Origin: Myxococcaceae bacterium
GTDB taxonomy: Bacteria > Myxococcota > Myxococcia > Myxococcales > Myxococcaceae
Reading direction: 5' to 3'
Assembly (NCBI GenBank): GCA_019686135.1
Contig: JADGHL010000003.1
Location: 1-64,000 of the forward strand
Length of the DNA stretch: 64,000 bases
The notes below the pieces were generated by a model that was not told the DNA's origin, ran no database searches, and saw nothing but the letters and a program-made list of their open reading frames with translations. This document shows, one piece after another, positions 58,200-64,000 of the stretch. The position numbers and the translations under genes were made by a program. How positions within the stretch are numbered: the stretch's first letter is position 1; each line of letters begins with the position of its first letter.

Positions 58200-58799
58200 C
58201 TACTTCGTTCCCGACGGCCCCTGGGCAGCGCCGGCCCCTTTCGCCGGCACCACGGTGGTGCTGTTCGCGGGCATGAAGCCCGTGGTGCCCTGTCCCTGCG
58301 CGCCTTCGGCCCCGGTCGCGCCGGTGGGTCCGGTGACGCCCTCGGCACCCTCGGCCGGCATCGGCGGCGGCTCCACGGCGGCCGGCCTGGGCGGGCGCTT
58401 GCCCGCGGCCACCGCCTTCATCGCCTCGGTGATGGGGATCTGGATGAGGCCGTCCTTGCGGCTCACCCAGCCGTAGCTGTTGAGCTTTTGGAGCTTCTCC
58501 TCGTTGAAGTCGTGCGCGCGGTGCTCCACCGAGTAGAGCGTCTGGTCGACGATCCCCACTTCGGGCTTGCCGATCTCCGACGCCTTCACCCAGGGGCCGT
58601 GGGCCTCCTCGTTCTCCCGCTCCACGCCGTGCATGATCTGCGTGGCCCAGAGGATCGCGAGCGCGAAGCAGGTGCAGGCGACGATCGCGACGAGGGCGAT
58701 CGTCCCCACCGGGAGCGACTCGTTCTCCGGCGATCCGGCGGGGGAGATCCCGTGCCCGGCCGGATCCGCGGGGTTGGGGCTGTGCGTTTCGGTGGCCAT
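58200..58799 (-). CDS. Conserved act/cox small membrane protein with collagen-like Gly-X-Y tail, module 2
   Basis: The 199-residue protein has one membrane segment (about residues 29-50) and the LNSYGWVSRKDGLIQIPITEAM motif shared with the module 1 homolog. After it comes a Pro-rich linker and about nine Gly-X-Y triplets (EGVTGPTGATGAEGAQGQG). Collagen-like triplets are absent from the module 1 copy. A three-stranded helix would make the protein trimeric. Other members of this act/cox-linked group, to my knowledge, lack this tail. Confidence 0.75.
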   Translation of the reverse strand: MATETHSPNPADPAGHGISPAGSPENESLPVGTIALVAIVACTCFALAILWATQIMHGVERENEEAHGPWVKASEIGKPEVGIVDQTLYSVEHRAHDFNEEKLQKLNSYGWVSRKDGLIQIPITEAMKAVAAGKRPPRPAAVEPPPMPAEGAEGVTGPTGATGAEGAQGQGTTGFMPANSTTVVPAKGAGAAQGPSGTK

Positions 58800-58809
58800 G
58801 ACGCTTCCG

Positions 58810-60042
58810 TTAGTGAGGCTGCAGGTACTGCAGCGAGTCCACGAGGTACGGATCCTTCACCGGCACCAGGTAGCGGCCGCGCAGCCGGAAGATCGCGAAC
58901 GCCGCCGCGATCCCGCCCACGCCGAGGAAGGCGGTGAAGTTGTAGAGGCTGTAGTGCGGCCCGTCCTCGTGCAGCGCCGGCAGCACCATCCAGTACACGT
59001 CCACCATGCAGACGAACAGCACCCAGATGGCGATCGCCATGAGCAGCCGCGGCATCAGCTTCACGGTGCGCGGCACGAGCAGCACGAACGGCAGCGCGAA
59101 GTGGCCGAAGATGAGGAAGGTGGACATCGGCAGCCAGCCGGTCTTGAGGCGGATCCAGTAGTAGGGGACCTCCTCGGGGAGGTTGCCGATCCACACCAGC
59201 AGCAGCTGCGAGAAGCCGATGTACGCCCAGAAGGACACGAAGGCGAGCAGCAGCTTGCCGAGGTTGTGCTGGTGGTGCTTCGTCATCCAGTAGCCGAACA
59301 TCGACCGGTCGGACCGGGTGGCGAGGCAGGCGATGGTGACGATGGCGATGGCCGCGAGGAAGCCGCCCGCGCCGTAGTACGCGCCGAAGATGGTCGACTG
59401 CCAGAACGGGGTCAGCGACATCAGCCAGTCGAAGCCGGCCCAGGTCACCGCCAGGATGATGAACGGGAGCATCCCGGCGGAGAAGCTGCGGGTCTTCCGG
59501 ATGAACTCGTGCCCGCCCACCTCGTCCAGCTTCTTCGACCAGCTGAGGATGACCTCCGTGGCGAGGAGGAACACCACCCAGTAGATGGCCTGCCGCACGT
59601 AGTAGACGCCCGGCGCCAGGTAGAGCTCCTTGTGCCCGTGGAAGTGGTGGAGCAGCTCGGCGTCGAACTTCTCCGGGTGGTACCAGGGGTAGATCGCCGA
59701 CAGCGCGTTGGGGAGCAGGAGCGGGATCCCCAGCACCAGCATCACCGGCATCGCGCCCGCCACCGCCTCCATGGGCCGGCGGATCGCCGTGGGCCACTTG
59801 GCGTTGGCCGCGTGGTGGGCGGCGAGGAGGATCAACCCGCCCACCGCCGTGGCCGTCCAGAAGGCGAACGCCGCCTGGTACGAGAACCACGCGTCCTGGT
59901 TGCCGCCGAAGGCGCCCGCCAGGGTGATGCCCGTGCCGATGACGCCGATCACCCCGAACACGCCGATCCACTTCATCCCGCCCGCGAACCGGGGCAGGTC
60001 GAGGTTCAGCGGTCCCACCGTCACCGTCTCCGTCGTCGCCAT
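58810..60042 (-). CDS. actF: ACIII subunit ActF, module 2
   Basis: The 410-residue protein has about ten segments and the ActF phrases (VYYVRQAIYWVVFLLATEVIL, FSQLLLVWIGNLPEEVPYYW, FLIFGHFALPFVLLVPRTVK). It is a cofactor-free membrane subunit of ACIII. Its ATG shares a base with the actE stop (TAA); a 10-bp gap separates its stop from the next gene. Confidence 0.9.
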   Translation of the reverse strand: MATTETVTVGPLNLDLPRFAGGMKWIGVFGVIGVIGTGITLAGAFGGNQDAWFSYQAAFAFWTATAVGGLILLAAHHAANAKWPTAIRRPMEAVAGAMPVMLVLGIPLLLPNALSAIYPWYHPEKFDAELLHHFHGHKELYLAPGVYYVRQAIYWVVFLLATEVILSWSKKLDEVGGHEFIRKTRSFSAGMLPFIILAVTWAGFDWLMSLTPFWQSTIFGAYYGAGGFLAAIAIVTIACLATRSDRSMFGYWMTKHHQHNLGKLLLAFVSFWAYIGFSQLLLVWIGNLPEEVPYYWIRLKTGWLPMSTFLIFGHFALPFVLLVPRTVKLMPRLLMAIAIWVLFVCMVDVYWMVLPALHEDGPHYSLYNFTAFLGVGGIAAAFAIFRLRGRYLVPVKDPYLVDSLQYLQPH

Positions 60043-60665
60043 TACTGGGCCTCCTGCATCAGCTTCGCCTGGATGTCCGCCGGCGCCTCGGCGATCGGTG
60101 CGGACTGGCTGTACTCGAGCGCGCGGATGTACGCGACCACCGCCCAGCGCTCCTTCGGGGTCAGCCGCCAGCCGAACGGCGGCATCATCCCGTAGCCGTG
60201 GGTGGCCACCTGGAAGATGTAGCCATCCGGCTTGCCCTTCAGCTTCTCCGAGTGGAAGGAGGGCGGCGGCGCCAGCGCCATGTTGGCGGCGACCATCGAC
60301 TGCCCGTCACCGGCCAGGCCGTGGCAGGCGGCGCAGACGATCTGGAAGTTCTTCCGCCCCAGCTCCAGGGTGGCCATGTCCACCTTGAAGGGGATGGTCT
60401 CCACGAAGGTGCCGTCCGGGTTCAGCCCGGTGCCGATCTGTTCGGACTCCCAGTTCTCGCGCGAGACCGTGTTCGCGGGCGGGAGGCGCATGGCGCGCCC
60501 GTCCTCGAAGAAGTCGTTGCGCTGGTAGTACTTGAACTTCGGCTGCCGCTGCATCCGCTGGAAGACCTCGTTCTGGGTCATCTCGTCCTCCTCGCCGCCA
60601 TTGCAGGCGGCGAGCAGGACCGCGGCGGACGCCAGGGCGGCGCACAGGTGCAGGCGCTTCATCAC
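60042..60665 (-). CDS. actE: ACIII monoheme cytochrome c subunit ActE, module 2
   Basis: The 207-residue lipoprotein (LLAAC) shows the ActE pattern NDFFEDGRAMRLPPANTVSRE, the heme site CAACHGLAGDG near residue 113, and THGYGMMPPFGWRLTPKERWAVVAYIRAL with a candidate distal Met. Its length is the usual one for ActE. The start overlaps actD by ATGA. Confidence 0.93.
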   Translation of the reverse strand: MMKRLHLCAALASAAVLLAACNGGEEDEMTQNEVFQRMQRQPKFKYYQRNDFFEDGRAMRLPPANTVSRENWESEQIGTGLNPDGTFVETIPFKVDMATLELGRKNFQIVCAACHGLAGDGQSMVAANMALAPPPSFHSEKLKGKPDGYIFQVATHGYGMMPPFGWRLTPKERWAVVAYIRALEYSQSAPIAEAPADIQAKLMQEAQ

Positions 60666-61216
60666 GGCACCTCCTTCACGAGGTCCACGGTGCGGGCGCC
60701 CACCGCGCGCAGCTCGTCCATGATCTGCTGGTCCCCCTCACCGCTGGGGACGGTGACGGAGATCCAGTAGGCGCTCGAGGTGGCGGTCTTCACGAACGCC
60801 TCGCTCTCGAACACCGGGTGGTGCGGGCGGGGCAGACCGTTGAGCGCGTTGAGCCCGAAGAAGGTGCACAGGCCGGTCAGCAGCACCGTGCACTCGAACA
60901 TGATGGGGATCCACGTCGGGGTGGAGATCAACAGACGGTTGGCGACGTTGATCGGGTAGTGGACCGCGTTGAGGTAGTACATCATCAACAGCGCGCCGGT
61001 CCCGCCCAGCACCGCGCCGGTGGCGGCGATGAACGGAATGCGGGACGGCTTCCACCCCAAAGCCTCGTCCACCCCGTGCAGCGGGTAAGGCGAGTACGTG
61101 TCGATGTCGGAGTGCCCGGCCGCCTTCATCTTGCGGCAGGCGGAGAGCAGCCCGTCGAGGTGGGTGAACTCGGCGAGGATCCAGCTCCGGGTCGGTTCAG
61201 TGGTCGCGTGAGCCAT
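60662..61216 (-). CDS. actD: ACIII subunit ActD (DUF3341), module 2
   Basis: The 184-residue protein has the DUF3341 plan (LAEFTHLDGLLSACRKMKAAG, IDTYSPYPLHGVDEALG) and two membrane segments (IPFIAATGAVLGGTGALLMMYY and FECTVLLTGLCTFFGLNAL). It is a structural ACIII subunit. A 10-bp gap separates it from actC. Confidence 0.92.
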   Translation of the reverse strand: MAHATTEPTRSWILAEFTHLDGLLSACRKMKAAGHSDIDTYSPYPLHGVDEALGWKPSRIPFIAATGAVLGGTGALLMMYYLNAVHYPINVANRLLISTPTWIPIMFECTVLLTGLCTFFGLNALNGLPRPHHPVFESEAFVKTATSSAYWISVTVPSGEGDQQIMDELRAVGARTVDLVKEVP

Positions 61217-61226
61217 GGTCGGGCCT

Positions 61227-62666
<1,440 letters not shown>

Positions 62667-62668
62667 GG

Positions 62669-64000
62669 TCAGTGATGCTCCGCGCCGTGGGCCGGCGTCT
62701 GCGTGGCAGAGGCCAGCACTGGGTTGGGGTTCTTGATCCGCGTCAGGTAGCCGGTGCGGGGACGGGTGCCGAGGTCATAGAGCAGGTCGTAGCGCCGCTC
62801 GTCCGCGTGGGCTTTGGCCACCTTCGAGTTGGTGTCGTTGAGGTTGCCGAAGGTGATCGCCTGGGCGGGGCACGCCTGCTGGCAGGCGGTGACGATGTCG
62901 CCGTCCTTGATCGGCCGGCCCTCGATGCGCGTCTGGATGCGGACCCGTTCGATCCGCTGCACGCAGTACGTGCACTTCTCCATCACGCCACGCGCCCGGA
63001 CGGTGACCTCCGGGTTCATCATCATCTTCTCGGTGGCGGTCTTCCCGTAGTTCCAGTGCAGGTAGTTGAAGCGGCGCACCTTGTACGGGCAGTTGTTGGA
63101 GCAGTACCGCGTGCCGACGCAGCGGTTGTAGACCATGTCGTTGAGGCCCTCGTCCGAGTGGACGGTGGCGTTCACCGGGCACACGTACTCGCAGGGCGCG
63201 GTCTCGCAGTGCTGGCAGGTGCGCGGCTGCGGCGCCACTTCCGGCTCGTCGAGCTCGCCGATGAAGTAGCGGTCGATCATGATCCAGTGCATCTCGCGCG
63301 CACGGATCACCTGGTCCTTGCCGACGATGGGGATGTTGTTCTCGGCCTGGCAGGCGATCACGCACGCGTTGCACGCGATGCACCGCGACAGGTCGATGCC
63401 CATGCCCCACTTGTACCCGGTGGGCTGCAGCGTGGCGTCGCCGCCGTTCACCGCGCCCGCCTCGTACTTGTAGGGCTCCTGCATCACCTCGTCGGGACGC
63501 AGGGTGGAGCGGTTGCGGCGGATCTCCACCTCCTTGAACTGCTCCAGCCCGCCGAGGGTCGTCATCAGCGCCATGTCGCGCGGCTCGCCGGTGACGCCCT
63601 CCATGGTCCAGTGGTCCTGCGTGATCGCCAGCTCATACGGCCGGCCGGTGTCCTCCAGCTTGAGCCCGCCCTGGAACCACGGCGCGTCGGTGAAGCGCAG
63701 CGCGTAGGCGTCGAAGCCGTGCCGCGAGGCCAGCGCCTCTTCGGTGTCCTTTCGCCCATGGCCGAGCGACACGGTGATGACGTCGTCCGCGTGCCCGGGG
63801 GCCACGTAGACCGGCGCCTCGACGGTGCGGTCACGCACCGTGAGCTTCACCCAGCTCACGGTGCCGTGCTCCACCGCCTCCACGCCGAGCTTCTTCGCGG
63901 TGGCGGGGCTGACCTGCGCCACGTTCTCCCAGGTGACCTTGGTCACCGGATCCGGGAGCTCCTGCAGCCAGGCGATGTTCCCGAACGACCCGTCGTAGAT
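62669..64000 (-). CDS. actB: ACIII iron-sulfur subunit ActB, module 2 (partial; N-terminus beyond window)
   Basis: About 443 C-terminal residues are present and the frame is open at the window edge. They hold the four Fe-S motifs ([55 protein letters not shown]...CQQACP) and a preceding molybdopterin-fold part. The Fe-S clusters carry electrons from the quinol site toward the ActA hemes. The N-terminus, and therefore any repeat array, is not visible here. Confidence 0.95.
   Translation of the reverse strand: MYDGSFGNIAWLQELPDPVTKVTWENVAQVSPATAKKLGVEAVEHGTVSWVKLTVRDRTVEAPVYVAPGHADDVITVSLGHGRKDTEEALASRHGFDAYALRFTDAPWFQGGLKLEDTGRPYELAITQDHWTMEGVTGEPRDMALMTTLGGLEQFKEVEIRRNRSTLRPDEVMQEPYKYEAGAVNGGDATLQPTGYKWGMGIDLSRCIACNACVIACQAENNIPIVGKDQVIRAREMHWIMIDRYFIGELDEPEVAPQPRTCQHCETAPCEYVCPVNATVHSDEGLNDMVYNRCVGTRYCSNNCPYKVRRFNYLHWNYGKTATEKMMMNPEVTVRARGVMEKCTYCVQRIERVRIQTRIEGRPIKDGDIVTACQQACPAQAITFGNLNDTNSKVAKAHADERRYDLLYDLGTRPRTGYLTRIKNPNPVLASATQTPAHGAEHH

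Overview
The window is GC-rich, gene-dense DNA from one chromosome. It carries many short lipoproteins, DAG-rich and Kelch (VVFGG) secreted proteins, paired 'choice-of-anchor D' proteins, an orphan NtrC-type regulator and alternative complex III (ACIII) respiratory operons. Together these point to a member of the Myxococcota (myxobacteria or relatives), probably an uncultured or poorly characterised one. No transposase, integrase, phage module or CRISPR array was seen, and there is one tRNA gene, tRNA-Pro(CGG).

Region 1 (1-10 kb): a single-domain response regulator, tRNA-Pro with a strong terminator, a triheme cytochrome c, and a sigma factor coupled to a small partner protein. An NmrA-type gene broken by one in-frame TAG follows. 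After it come three 5'-truncated remnants (TDT/TehA transporter, a lysin-like exported protein, the C-terminus of a glutamate-synthase-family protein), a quinone-oxidoreductase-like MDR protein and a class III nucleotide cyclase.

Region 2 (9-39 kb): mixed housekeeping and envelope genes. They include GerW-like and GFA proteins, a membrane protein with a left-handed beta-helix and coiled coil, an alpha/beta-hydrolase-like lipoprotein, a frameshifted membrane protein and an MFS transporter with another in-frame TAG. CsbD, a GreA/GreB-type factor, Kelch and propeller-like lipoproteins, a DUF3105 protein, GlpD, an NtrC-family regulator, two choice-of-anchor D proteins, a SpoIIIAA/Ycf45-like ATPase, DUF3015 and DUF4105 proteins and esterases follow. 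An ECF sigma factor is overlapped by a FecR/zinc-finger protein with seven 108-111 bp in-frame repeats.

Region 3 (39.9-64 kb): two complete-looking respiratory modules lie in tandem on the minus strand. Module 1 (52.26 to 39.94 kb) reads actA-actB-actC-actD-actE-actF-orf-coxB-coxA-coxC-coxD, nearly all with stop/start overlaps. Module 2 (from beyond 64 kb to 53.26 kb) reads actB(partial)-actC-actD-actE-actF-orf-sco-coxB-coxA-coxC-coxD plus a small membrane protein. In each, ACIII (quinol:electron-acceptor oxidoreductase) would pass electrons to a caa3-type heme-copper oxidase whose subunit I carries the Tyr-Ser signature of A2-type enzymes. The most unusual element is an in-frame array of eight 96/108 bp repeats at the N-terminus of ActB of module 1, just before its Tat signal.

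Three otherwise intact genes carry a single lesion (two in-frame TAG codons and one 1-base frameshift in a run of four G). Eight of nine convergent gene pairs are separated by 15 bp or less.
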